A stretch of 64,000 bases of DNA from Brenneria alni (GTDB taxonomy: Bacteria > Pseudomonadota > Gammaproteobacteria > Enterobacterales > Enterobacteriaceae), in NCBI RefSeq assembly GCF_003666245.1, contig NZ_MJLZ01000012.1:23137-87136 (forward strand), read 5' to 3'. The notes under the pieces were generated by a model, which did not search any database, was not told the DNA's origin, and saw only the letters and a list, made by a program, of their open reading frames with translations. A program made the translations under genes and the position numbers. Within the stretch, counting starts at the first letter, position 1; the number at the start of each line of letters is the position of its first letter. Shown piece by piece: positions 19,621 to 27,252 of the stretch.

Positions 19621-20193
19621 TTATGGGATTGTCTCATTGTATTCCGGGGTGGCGACCTTCCAGATCAACGCATCACACAGCGCATTAAGCCGCCCGGTTG
19701 GTAAAGATTGCCTGAAGTCAGGGCAGCGATCAGTTAAGTCGCGAGGGTACAGCAGCCGTAAGCGCGGCCAGCACAGTTCGCCATAACGGGCGCGCAATAA
19801 GGCTAGCGCGTCACTATCATCCGAAAAGGTGCAGCAGTCCGGTAGCCACAAACCGGGCCGCAAGGCCCTGGCCAGTCGCTGGCACCATGTCACTTGGTCA
19901 GCCGTGGCCTTGCGCTGACGATCAACCGGTTGGCACACTACGGCCATCAGATGCAGGACTTGCGCCCGCTGGCCTACGCCGAGCGTCCCAAGCCGCATCA
20001 GAGAAGGTTCCGGTTTCGGCGGCAACTGTACCGGAAGGTTAAAATAACGACAAAACACCGCTGGATTGGCATGAATAAAATGCCGCATCTGCGGTGTAAA
20101 AAAATGTTTTTCATCCCATACCGGATCGGCCTGTAGTCCACAGTCGCCTATCCACCAGTTAATCCAGTCGAGACCAGAAGGATCGTCATTCAT
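19621..20193 (-). CDS. hrpD: HrpD (SctK), T3SS sorting-platform protein
   Basis: A 190-residue cytoplasmic protein between hrcJ and hrpE, the hrpD position. HrpD-like proteins correspond to SctK/YscK, which tether the cytoplasmic sorting platform to the inner ring. Rich in W, C, L and R, with no membrane segment. Called mainly by gene order and length. Confidence 0.85.
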   Translation of the reverse strand: MNDDPSGLDWINWWIGDCGLQADPVWDEKHFFTPQMRHFIHANPAVFCRYFNLPVQLPPKPEPSLMRLGTLGVGQRAQVLHLMAVVCQPVDRQRKATADQVTWCQRLARALRPGLWLPDCCTFSDDSDALALLRARYGELCWPRLRLLYPRDLTDRCPDFRQSLPTGRLNALCDALIWKVATPEYNETIP

Positions 20194-20204
20194 CTCTCGC
20201 CTCG

Positions 20205-20981
20205 TCAGTGCTGTTGTGGGGCGTCAGCGCGTTTTTGTCGCCACTGCTGTATATAAGGTTTACCCACTCGCCACCCCAGCAAGCTGGCAATTAACAATCC
20301 CAACAAGCCCGCGCTCCACTGCCAGCGCATCATTTCTTCCGGCGTCAGCGTAAAAGGCCCGAGCGTCACCACAGGAATGCTATCCAGAAAAGGTTCGGCA
20401 GGAACAAAAACAATAGATAGCTCCTTATCATTTTTGCCCGCAAGGCCGGGGATACTGCTGGCCACCATACGGCGAATACGTGGCTCTATGCCATCCGGCT
20501 CCAATTCAGGCCGGTATTTGATAAATACCGCCGCTGAAGCTGGCTGTACCGGCTCGCCAGGAGCGATACGTTCGGGTAACACCACATGGACTCTGGCTAC
20601 CAGCACACCATCGATTTGCGTCAGCGTGGATTCAACTTCCTGCGAAAGCGCATAAATGTAACGCGCTCGTTCTTCCAGGGGCGTGGAAATTACGCCGCTT
20701 TTCTGAAAGACGGCGCCCAGATTGGTTCGGGACTGGCGGGGTAATCCGGCGGCATTCAGAATATTGACCGCTCTTTCCATATTTTTCCCATCGATAATCA
20801 GGGTTACGCCCGTTTTTTCAACCCGCTTTTCCGCTGGGATCTGATAGCGGCCAAGCGTGGCAATCACCTCATTGGCATCGTTTTCCGATAGCCCACGGTT
20901 TAGCTCAATGGGATCGCCGCAACCGGTCAGCATTAGCAGCCCCAACAAAAAGAATAGTGCTCGCAAGTCAGTTTTCATCAT
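20205..20981 (-). CDS. hrcJ: HrcJ (SctJ), inner-membrane ring lipoprotein
   Basis: A 258-residue YscJ/PrgK family lipoprotein. The signal peptide ends at lipobox LMLTGC, and the two ring-building domains (residues about 20-190, with NILNAAGLP and VLPERIAPGE) are followed by a C-terminal membrane helix near 222-242. It forms the periplasmic face of the inner-membrane ring of the injectisome. A start one codon later is equally possible. Confidence 0.95.
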   Translation of the reverse strand: MMKTDLRALFFLLGLLMLTGCGDPIELNRGLSENDANEVIATLGRYQIPAEKRVEKTGVTLIIDGKNMERAVNILNAAGLPRQSRTNLGAVFQKSGVISTPLEERARYIYALSQEVESTLTQIDGVLVARVHVVLPERIAPGEPVQPASAAVFIKYRPELEPDGIEPRIRRMVASSIPGLAGKNDKELSIVFVPAEPFLDSIPVVTLGPFTLTPEEMMRWQWSAGLLGLLIASLLGWRVGKPYIQQWRQKRADAPQQH

Positions 20982-20985
20982 GCCG

Positions 20986-21342
20986 CTACTGTAGGTTGGT
21001 CAGTTTTTCCAGACTCTGAACGCTCTTGGCCACCAATTTGGCGCTGAACAGACTTTCCAGATAGAAAGAAGAAAGTGTCCGGGTAGCATCCAGCACATCT
21101 TTTGGATTACCTGACCGCACAACCCGGTCTACTTCGCGTTCAGCATCTTTCAGCTCTGTATTTAATCCCTGAGATTTTTCTGCCAGGCTACTCAGCCAAG
21201 CGCTATTGCCGTTAACCGGCGCAGCCGGAGATTGCTCCAACTCAGCACTGAACCAGGCGATATCCTGACTGTTAAGCGCGAACTCTCCTGCCGATGTTTC
21301 GGTATCCAGCGGAGCTGACTCACTGATGCGGTTGATTTTCAT
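20986..21342 (-). CDS. hrpB: HrpB (SctI), inner rod protein
   Basis: A 118-residue small helical protein between hrpA and hrcJ. In group I Hrp systems HrpB corresponds to SctI, which connects the export gate to the pilus. The start at 21342 (MKINRISES) is preferred; one 4 codons upstream is possible. A strong hairpin separates it from hrpA. Confidence 0.85.
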   Translation of the reverse strand: MKINRISESAPLDTETSAGEFALNSQDIAWFSAELEQSPAAPVNGNSAWLSSLAEKSQGLNTELKDAEREVDRVVRSGNPKDVLDATRTLSSFYLESLFSAKLVAKSVQSLEKLTNLQ

Positions 21343-21369
21343 GGTATTTTCCATCACCAACAAAAGGGT

Positions 21370-21396
21370 AGCCTGCCGGTTAATGCCCGGCAGGCT
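21370..21396 (-). promoter_or_regulatory. Stable hairpin between hrpA and hrpB
   Basis: AGCCTGCCGG and its perfect complement form a 10-bp GC-rich stem with a 7-base loop directly after hrpA. On the minus strand it is followed by ACCCTTTTG, a weak T-run. It fits a leaky terminator or an mRNA-end stabiliser that would raise pilin relative to downstream genes. Confidence 0.65.
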
Positions 21397-21405
21397 GTTT
21401 CAGTA

Positions 21406-21612
21406 TCAGAACTGGATACCTTTTGACGTTTTCTGGCCTGCGTTCATTACCTTGGATGCAGAATCCATATGACCGTCGGCAACGGCGTTCTGCGTATCCA
21501 AAAGCAATTTTGCCGCTTGTGCCTCTGCAGATTGGGTCAGCGAAGTCGCCATCGCGCCGTCCAGGGTTGCAGTGGCGGTCTGTGAAGCAACCTGTGAAAG
21601 TCCTAATGCCAT
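21406..21612 (-). CDS. hrpA: HrpA, Hrp pilus subunit
   Basis: A 68-residue small, alanine-rich, cysteine-free protein, the normal length for Erwinia and Dickeya HrpA. It is the pilin of the Hrp pilus through which effectors and harpins travel. The C-terminal helix (DSASKVMNAGQKTSKGIQF) is the conserved polymerisation part. First gene of the hrpA-hrpB-hrcJ-hrpD-hrpE operon, with a hrp box 76 bases upstream. Confidence 0.9.
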   Translation of the reverse strand: MALGLSQVASQTATATLDGAMATSLTQSAEAQAAKLLLDTQNAVADGHMDSASKVMNAGQKTSKGIQF

Positions 21613-21687
21613 GATATATCTCCAATGTGATTGATATTTACAAGGGATGAACCGTCATGCTGTACTACCGTCATGCTGTTCATCGAT

Positions 21688-21715
21688 TAAGTGGGGGGGA
21701 GGCAAATGCAGTTCC
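21688..21715 (-). promoter_or_regulatory. hrp box of the hrpA operon
   Basis: On the minus strand GGAACT, 16 bases, CACTTA. It lies between the hrpS stop and the hrpA start. Confidence 0.88.
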
Positions 21716-21747
21716 GCATGCTGCTGAACTTTTTATCCTATCGCTTT

Positions 21748-22701
21748 TTAACGTTCAGTAACGTTAAGGACTTTTAGCCTGTGATACAGCGTGCGTTTTG
21801 GTATCCCCAATTCGTTAACCACTTCGTCAATACAGTGCCCATGCCGTCGTAGCGCATCCAGAATCAAAAATTTCTCAATTCGCTGTAAGCGGGCTTTCAG
21901 CGGCAGATGGTCGTGAACTTGCTCTGATAACTGCGCTAACGGTGATAGCCCCAATACCCAGCGCTCCGCCGCTGCTTTTAATTCACGAATGTTACCAGGC
22001 CAGGCGTGCGCCAACAGGCGTTCATGCAGGCTGGTGTTAATCGAGGGGGGCGACACATTCAGGCGCTGCGCCGCTTCATGGCAGAAGCGTTGGAAAAGTG
22101 GGACGATCAGATCAGTACGGGAACGTAAGGGGGGCAACTGTATTTTCACCGTATCCAGACGAAAGTACAGATCACGCCTGAATCGCCCATCTTCCACTAA
22201 CTTGTGTAGCGGCGTTTGCGTAGCGACAATGACCCGCATATCCACCGGTTTGAACTGGGTACTGCCAAGCCTCTCAACCCCTCTATTTTCCAGCACCCGC
22301 AACATTTTTGCTTGTAACGTCAATGGCATACTGTCGATTTCATCCAGAAAAAGAACCCCTTTGTCTGCCGTTTCCAGATAGCCCGCCCGAGAACGGCTGG
22401 CCCCGGTATAGGCACCGGAAACCACGCCAAAGAGTTCGCTCTCGGCCAGACTTTCCGGAATGGCAGCACAGTTGACCGCCACCAGCGGCCCACTACATCC
22501 CGATAGCTGATGAATACGACGCGCCATCGTGTCTTTACCGGTTCCGGTTTCTCCCTCAAGGACAATATCAACACTCAGTGGTGCAATAACATTTATAAGC
22601 GGGGATAGTGTTGCGTGAATATCATCTGATGCATAAGCCGCTGACGCTATTTCCGGGCATGAGCCTACCCAGCAGTGGGCGTCACTGTTTTTCCCAAACA
22701 T
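21748..22701 (-). CDS. hrpS: HrpS, sigma-54 enhancer-binding activator
   Basis: A 317-residue NtrC-family activator without a receiver domain, as usual for HrpS. Walker A is GETGTGKD, Walker B GVLFLDEID, and the sigma-54 contact loop reads GAYTGA rather than the common GAFTGA. A Fis-type helix-turn-helix ends the protein (EVVNELGIPKRTLYHRL). It should activate the -24/-12 promoter found here before hrpL. The 264-base gap upstream separates it from hrpY. Confidence 0.95.
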   Translation of the reverse strand: MFGKNSDAHCWVGSCPEIASAAYASDDIHATLSPLINVIAPLSVDIVLEGETGTGKDTMARRIHQLSGCSGPLVAVNCAAIPESLAESELFGVVSGAYTGASRSRAGYLETADKGVLFLDEIDSMPLTLQAKMLRVLENRGVERLGSTQFKPVDMRVIVATQTPLHKLVEDGRFRRDLYFRLDTVKIQLPPLRSRTDLIVPLFQRFCHEAAQRLNVSPPSINTSLHERLLAHAWPGNIRELKAAAERWVLGLSPLAQLSEQVHDHLPLKARLQRIEKFLILDALRRHGHCIDEVVNELGIPKRTLYHRLKVLNVTER

Positions 22702-22753
22702 CTGCCTGCTCCTGAGCCCCTCCGGGCTGACTTTATACCTTCCAGACTTTCTT

Positions 22754-22838
22754 ATGGTGAATAACCATCTTATCCTTACGCCGCCGGAGCATATTAGCCG
22801 CCCCGTTAGTCGTTGATGGAATGGTTAAGCATTACCAT
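22754..22838 (-). promoter_or_regulatory. Paired short inverted repeats upstream of hrpS
   Basis: ATGGT-N5-ACCAT (22754-22768) and ATGGT-N8-ACCAT (22821-22838) lie 53 and 120 bases upstream of hrpS. HrpY is reported to activate hrpS in Erwinia relatives, so these could be binding sites; nothing here proves it. Confidence 0.3.
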
Positions 22839-22965
22839 CAATGGAAAGTAAAACAATCAGCTATCGCTGAACGTAGGGTAGGAATTACGGAGAAAAGGGT
22901 CAGAAAATCCTTACCTCAGTCCTGATGAAGTTGTAATTAATAAGGCCGATGTCCGGGAGAACAAT

Positions 22966-23607
22966 TTACAGGATAAGCCGCTTATTCAGCACATATTTAA
23001 CAATGTCGGCATTGGTGTTGAACTGCATCTTTTCCATCAGCCGTGATTTATGGGTACTGACCGTTTTATTACTGATGGCCAGGGCACGGGCAATAGCATT
23101 GATTCCCATGCCCTGGGCAAACATCATCATAATTTGATTTTCCCGTGGGCTTAGAACCTCATGCTGCGCCTTTCCCCTTTCTTCACAATCGAAAAAAACC
23201 AATTGTTCAGCAATGGCGTGGTCAATATAGCGCGCCCCTTGCGCCACCCGGCGAATAGCCGAAAGCAGCGTTTCCGGATCCTTATCTTTAGTAATATAGC
23301 CCCTGGCCCCGCTTTTCAGCGCACGTTGCGCAATCTGCGCCTCGCTGTACATGCTGAGTACCAGGATTGCCAGTTGCGGATACTGCGCGACGATGCGTAA
23401 AATCAAGTCCTCGCCACATATGCCGGGCATAGACATGTCCAGCAATAACAGGTCGATATGACTGGTTCGCAGCTTGGACAGCACCTGTGCGCCGTCACCC
23501 GCTTCCGCCACGACATTCAGCGATTCATCCAGAGCAAAAATCTGCTTAAGTCCTTCACGCATAATGACGTGATCATCCGCAATCATTAAGCGGATATGCT
23601 TTTCCAT
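22966..23607 (-). CDS. hrpY: HrpY, response regulator
   Basis: A 213-residue NarL/FixJ-type response regulator. The receiver domain has the phosphoacceptor in LLLDMSMPG, and the LuxR-type helix-turn-helix is at about 150-205 (LSPRENQIMMMFAQG). The start at 23607 (MEKHIRLMIADDH) has AAGGAG upstream; the open frame extends further but adds no family sequence. It pairs with HrpX and is expected to drive hrpS. Confidence 0.94.
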   Translation of the reverse strand: MEKHIRLMIADDHVIMREGLKQIFALDESLNVVAEAGDGAQVLSKLRTSHIDLLLLDMSMPGICGEDLILRIVAQYPQLAILVLSMYSEAQIAQRALKSGARGYITKDKDPETLLSAIRRVAQGARYIDHAIAEQLVFFDCEERGKAQHEVLSPRENQIMMMFAQGMGINAIARALAISNKTVSTHKSRLMEKMQFNTNADIVKYVLNKRLIL

Positions 23608-23644
23608 CACATACTCCTTTTTCCTTTTTCTTGCTATGAACTCA

Positions 23645-25108
23645 TCACGCATCTTTCTCCATTGGAAAGGTGAACTGTACCGAGGTACCGCATCCCGGAG
23701 CGCTTGCAATGACCACCTTGCCTCCCAGCATCCGTCCTCGTTCTTTCATGCTGATCAGACCATAGGCATCCTCTTTTTTTATTCCGGTGTCAAATCCCCT
23801 ACCGTTATCTTTAATGCACAGCACGACATTGCCTTGCTGGATTTCAAGCGTAATCACAACCTCTGTTGCCTGTGCATGGCGCGCTACGTTGGTAAGCGAC
23901 TCTTGTGCGACACGGAATGCCGCCGTCGCGCTTTCATCTTTGAGCACCACTTCCGGCTCCGCCGTTTTCAACAGACAACTGCCATTGTAATTACGGTTGA
24001 ATTCATCGCGCAGCCATTCCAGCGCAGGCGTCAACCCCATATTGAGCACATTTGGCCTCAGCTTGGTGGAGACATTGCGCACCACCTGGATGGTCTGATC
24101 CGATAACAACATCAGCCGCTTTAACTGCTCCAGCATATCTGGGTTGCCCTTAGCAAAACACATACGCATCAGTGAAAGACTCATACGGATTGTCGTCAGG
24201 TGTTGCCCCAGTTCATCATGGATCTCACGGGCAATATGCTTGCGCTCTTCCTCACGGGAGATCTCACGCTGGCGGGCCAGCAGGCGCAGTTGCATATGCG
24301 AAGCCTCCAGTTTTCTTTCTGCATAACGAATAGCGGTGATATCACGGCCCACGGCCAGGATAGACAGCAATTCCCCATGCTGATCGAACTCGGGAACACA
24401 ACGAATATGATGGATGGCCCGGTGGCGTTGATCACCTTTGCCGGTTTCTTCCGACAGTTCACCTTCCGCACTACGGCGTGTATCGACAACTTGTTGTACC
24501 AACTGCTGAATGCGTATGGCGCACCCGACCCCCGGCCTTAAATCCGTTAGCAGGCGTCCACGCAATTGCTCAATAGTGAAATCCAGGTGGTTTAGAGTGG
24601 CCGGATTGGCGTAGAGGCAAATCAACTGAGGATCAAAACGGGTTATCAGGTCGGGTGAGTTTTCCACCAGTGCGCGAAATTCCTGCTCCCGTGCATATGC
24701 CAGTTGCTCAATATGTTTACGTTCCCTGATATCTCTTACTACACACATGCAGTAACAACGTCCTTTATGTTGAAAGTGAGTCAAATTGACTTCGACGGGA
24801 ATAATGATGCCAAAACGGGTGATATGCCCTGTTTCAAATGTAATGCCCCGATCAGATTCATATTCCTGCCAACAAATTGCCAACCTGCACCTGTCCGGCC
24901 AGGTGGGATCGATATCCGTAATACGTAAATGCATAAACTCGACGCTGCTGTAACCCAGCATCTGACATGCCGATTCATTGGCATAGCAGAAACTCGCTTC
25001 TTCATTAATGATATAAATCGCGTCTTTTATACGGCTGAACGCAAAATCCACCAACTCCAGTTGTGGTGTATCAGCGTCAGAAGCAGACTCAAAAGGTTGC
25101 GTAAACAT
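23645..25108 (-). CDS. hrpX: HrpX, cytoplasmic PAS-domain sensor kinase
   Basis: A 487-residue histidine kinase with two PAS regions (about residues 20-130 and 140-260), a HisKA_3 phosphoacceptor helix (KHIAREIHDELGQH, near 290) and a C-terminal ATPase domain (NGRGFD, GLISMKERG). No membrane segment is seen, so it should sense a cytoplasmic signal. The start at 25108 is better spaced from the AAGGAG site than an ATG 3 codons earlier. Partner of HrpY. Confidence 0.93.
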   Translation of the reverse strand: MFTQPFESASDADTPQLELVDFAFSRIKDAIYIINEEASFCYANESACQMLGYSSVEFMHLRITDIDPTWPDRCRLAICWQEYESDRGITFETGHITRFGIIIPVEVNLTHFQHKGRCYCMCVVRDIRERKHIEQLAYAREQEFRALVENSPDLITRFDPQLICLYANPATLNHLDFTIEQLRGRLLTDLRPGVGCAIRIQQLVQQVVDTRRSAEGELSEETGKGDQRHRAIHHIRCVPEFDQHGELLSILAVGRDITAIRYAERKLEASHMQLRLLARQREISREEERKHIAREIHDELGQHLTTIRMSLSLMRMCFAKGNPDMLEQLKRLMLLSDQTIQVVRNVSTKLRPNVLNMGLTPALEWLRDEFNRNYNGSCLLKTAEPEVVLKDESATAAFRVAQESLTNVARHAQATEVVITLEIQQGNVVLCIKDNGRGFDTGIKKEDAYGLISMKERGRMLGGKVVIASAPGCGTSVQFTFPMEKDA

Positions 25109-25258
25109 TATAGTCATCTCTCCTTGTTAATTGAATATCGCACGCATGGCCGAAGCCATGCGGCGTTTCAGAAATATCACAGGAGCAGCGCTCAGAATAA
25201 ATCTGCAACAATATAGTCATACTGTCTGACAGAAAGTTACTTCTATTAACAGATGGGA

Positions 25259-25804
25259 TCAGGCATCCACCGCCTGGCGAATAACCCCGCGCGCACGGGA
25301 GAGTCGCGAACGTACTGTTCCGATAGGAATATTCAGTTGCAGTGCTATATCCTGATAACTGACGTCAGAATCGAGCAGCAGCATCAACATTTGATGTGTT
25401 TCATCAGGCAACTTTGACATCGCTTCAAATGCTTTATTCAACGCTTTCTGACTCTCCGTGATAATTCCAGGGTCAGCATCAACCGTTACATGCTCCAATG
25501 CTTCGTCACCAACCTCATACGATCGCTGACGTACCTGTTTGAAATGGTTGCGAACCAGATTGAGGGCGATACCGAACACCCAGGTTTCCGGACGTGAGGC
25601 ACCGAGAAACTTATCCTTATGCTTCAACACTTCCAGGTAAGTCATTTGCTGCAAATCCTCAACATCGTCATGATTGTTGACACGTTTACGGATGAAATTA
25701 TGCAACTTCTTTCCGTGTTGCCGAAATACCTGCTCCCAATCGACGGGCGGTACGGTATGCGCAGTATCAGTCTGGTTGGCAGATGTAAGGATAAAGGTTT
25801 CCAT
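25259..25804 (-). CDS. hrpL: HrpL, ECF sigma factor
   Basis: A 181-residue ECF-type sigma factor with region 2 (about 25-90, including DDVEDLQQMTYLEV) and region 4 (about 130-178, DVSYQDIALQLNIPIGTVRSR). HrpL directs RNA polymerase to hrp boxes; five are visible in this window. GGAGAG precedes the start. A sigma-54 promoter lies 46 bases upstream, linking it to HrpS. Confidence 0.95.
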   Translation of the reverse strand: METFILTSANQTDTAHTVPPVDWEQVFRQHGKKLHNFIRKRVNNHDDVEDLQQMTYLEVLKHKDKFLGASRPETWVFGIALNLVRNHFKQVRQRSYEVGDEALEHVTVDADPGIITESQKALNKAFEAMSKLPDETHQMLMLLLDSDVSYQDIALQLNIPIGTVRSRLSRARGVIRQAVDA

Positions 25805-25849
25805 TTTTAGTTACTCTCCATTGTTACGACTTGTGGTGCCAACGGTAGA

Positions 25850-25864
25850 GCAAGCCCTGTGCCA
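25850..25864 (-). promoter_or_regulatory. Sigma-54 (-24/-12) promoter of hrpL
   Basis: Minus-strand TGGCAC-N5-TTGC (TGGCACAGGGCTTGC), an exact match to the sigma-54 core. An AT-rich stretch follows upstream (about 25865-25925), where an IHF bend and HrpS sites would be expected. Confidence 0.85.
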
Positions 25865-26042
25865 TTCTTCTTGTTTTTTTATTTTATTGATTTATATGAA
25901 TTTATTTTTAAATCACTGCTTTTTCATGCCATTTATTGCCAGAACGTATAAAAAGTAACTGCAAGATCTTGCAATACGTCAAAGGTATGGGATTCGCCGC
26001 CACATAAGACCTCAATCACGCTGACTTCCTGCCAACGACTTG

Positions 26043-26070
26043 GGAACTGGCGTTGTGCTTGATCCACACA
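26043..26070 (+). promoter_or_regulatory. hrp box of the hrpJ operon
   Basis: GGAACT, 16 bases, CACACA, placed 31 bases before the hrpJ start. It should drive the long plus-strand run from hrpJ toward hrcU. Confidence 0.88.
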
Positions 26071-26100
26071 ACAGCACCTTGTTGATTCACGCCGGACTGG

Positions 26101-27252
26101 ATGATGATAAAAATTCCCAGTATCACACCCACCACCATGCCTGTACCGCACCGGATAGATGCTCCTGACGATACACAGGCGACATCACCCGTCGTGTTAA
26201 AAGCACCGCATCATGAAGCGCTGCGCCCACCGCTTGCCACCTCGATGGAAGAGATAGCCATGGCATTTGGGGAACAGGCGGAGCGCCGAAGCAAATCGAT
26301 TAATCGTCGCCATATTTCTCAGACAGACATTCGTGCGTTAGCCAACGTCGAAAGGATTGAAAAACTCACCGAACTGTCCAGGCTGTTGGAAAATCCGGCA
26401 GAGAGCCGGCCCGGTCAACAAGTGGATCGTATGCGACGCCTGTTGACAAAATCCCCCCCGCCAACGGTCGAGGACATACTTCAGGCAGCCGGCAATGACC
26501 CGGCGCGAGGTGACGTGCTGTTAAGGCAGGTCATAAGCCAGACTCAACAAGACGAACCCAATGTGGCAGCAGCGGCAGAGCAGGCTTTGCAGCAGTTGCA
26601 TCAGGAAAAGGGGCCGGAAGTTCGGGCTGGATTAAACACCGCTTCCGCCATTGATCGATTCAGTACCAACCCCGAACATAAACAGGCAATACGCGATCTC
26701 TATTATCAAAAAATTGTGCATCAGCAATCAGCCAGCGCGCTATTGGATGCCTTGTTGGAACGCTTTGGCGCCAAGCATTTTCCAGATGCCCTGCATACAT
26801 TGCAAAGTGCATTGTCGGCGGATATCGCCTCGCTGGCACCCTCGCTCCCTAAAGTCGCATTGAGAAAAATGCTTGGTAACCTGAAAGATTCCTGCAACCT
26901 GAGCCATACACTGTCGGTCAGTAAGCAAATCCTTGATAGGTTGTCCACGAAATTACAGAAATCGACCCTCAATGAAGTTGAACTCACCCGTCGCCTGATC
27001 GGTCTGAGCGCAAATGGCGCCTATGCCCGCGATCTGCACAATCTGGGACGCGAGGTGGCAGGCACACAACCGCAGCATCAAACGCTGTTTTTCAATGCAT
27101 TGCTTCCCCTGGTCAATAATCTGCCGCAGTCACTGTGGCGGGATCCGAAAAACCGGCAAACCGCCCTCCAACTCATACGCGGCCTGATTGGCGATACCGT
27201 CCAGTACGAGAATAAAAGGGCAACGCTGTCACCAGACAGGAAGTTTGCATGA
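26101..27252 (+). CDS. hrpJ: HrpJ (SctW), gatekeeper protein
   Basis: A 383-residue helical protein of the HrpJ/YopN family, which controls the order of substrate export and is itself secreted in some species. The MEEIAMAFGEQAERRSKSI segment near residue 43 is a recognisable family stretch. Two adjacent ATGs (26101, 26104) could serve as start. The stop overlaps the hrcV start (ATGA). First gene of the operon after the hrp box. Confidence 0.9.
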   Translation: MMIKIPSITPTTMPVPHRIDAPDDTQATSPVVLKAPHHEALRPPLATSMEEIAMAFGEQAERRSKSINRRHISQTDIRALANVERIEKLTELSRLLENPAESRPGQQVDRMRRLLTKSPPPTVEDILQAAGNDPARGDVLLRQVISQTQQDEPNVAAAAEQALQQLHQEKGPEVRAGLNTASAIDRFSTNPEHKQAIRDLYYQKIVHQQSASALLDALLERFGAKHFPDALHTLQSALSADIASLAPSLPKVALRKMLGNLKDSCNLSHTLSVSKQILDRLSTKLQKSTLNEVELTRRLIGLSANGAYARDLHNLGREVAGTQPQHQTLFFNALLPLVNNLPQSLWRDPKNRQTALQLIRGLIGDTVQYENKRATLSPDRKFA

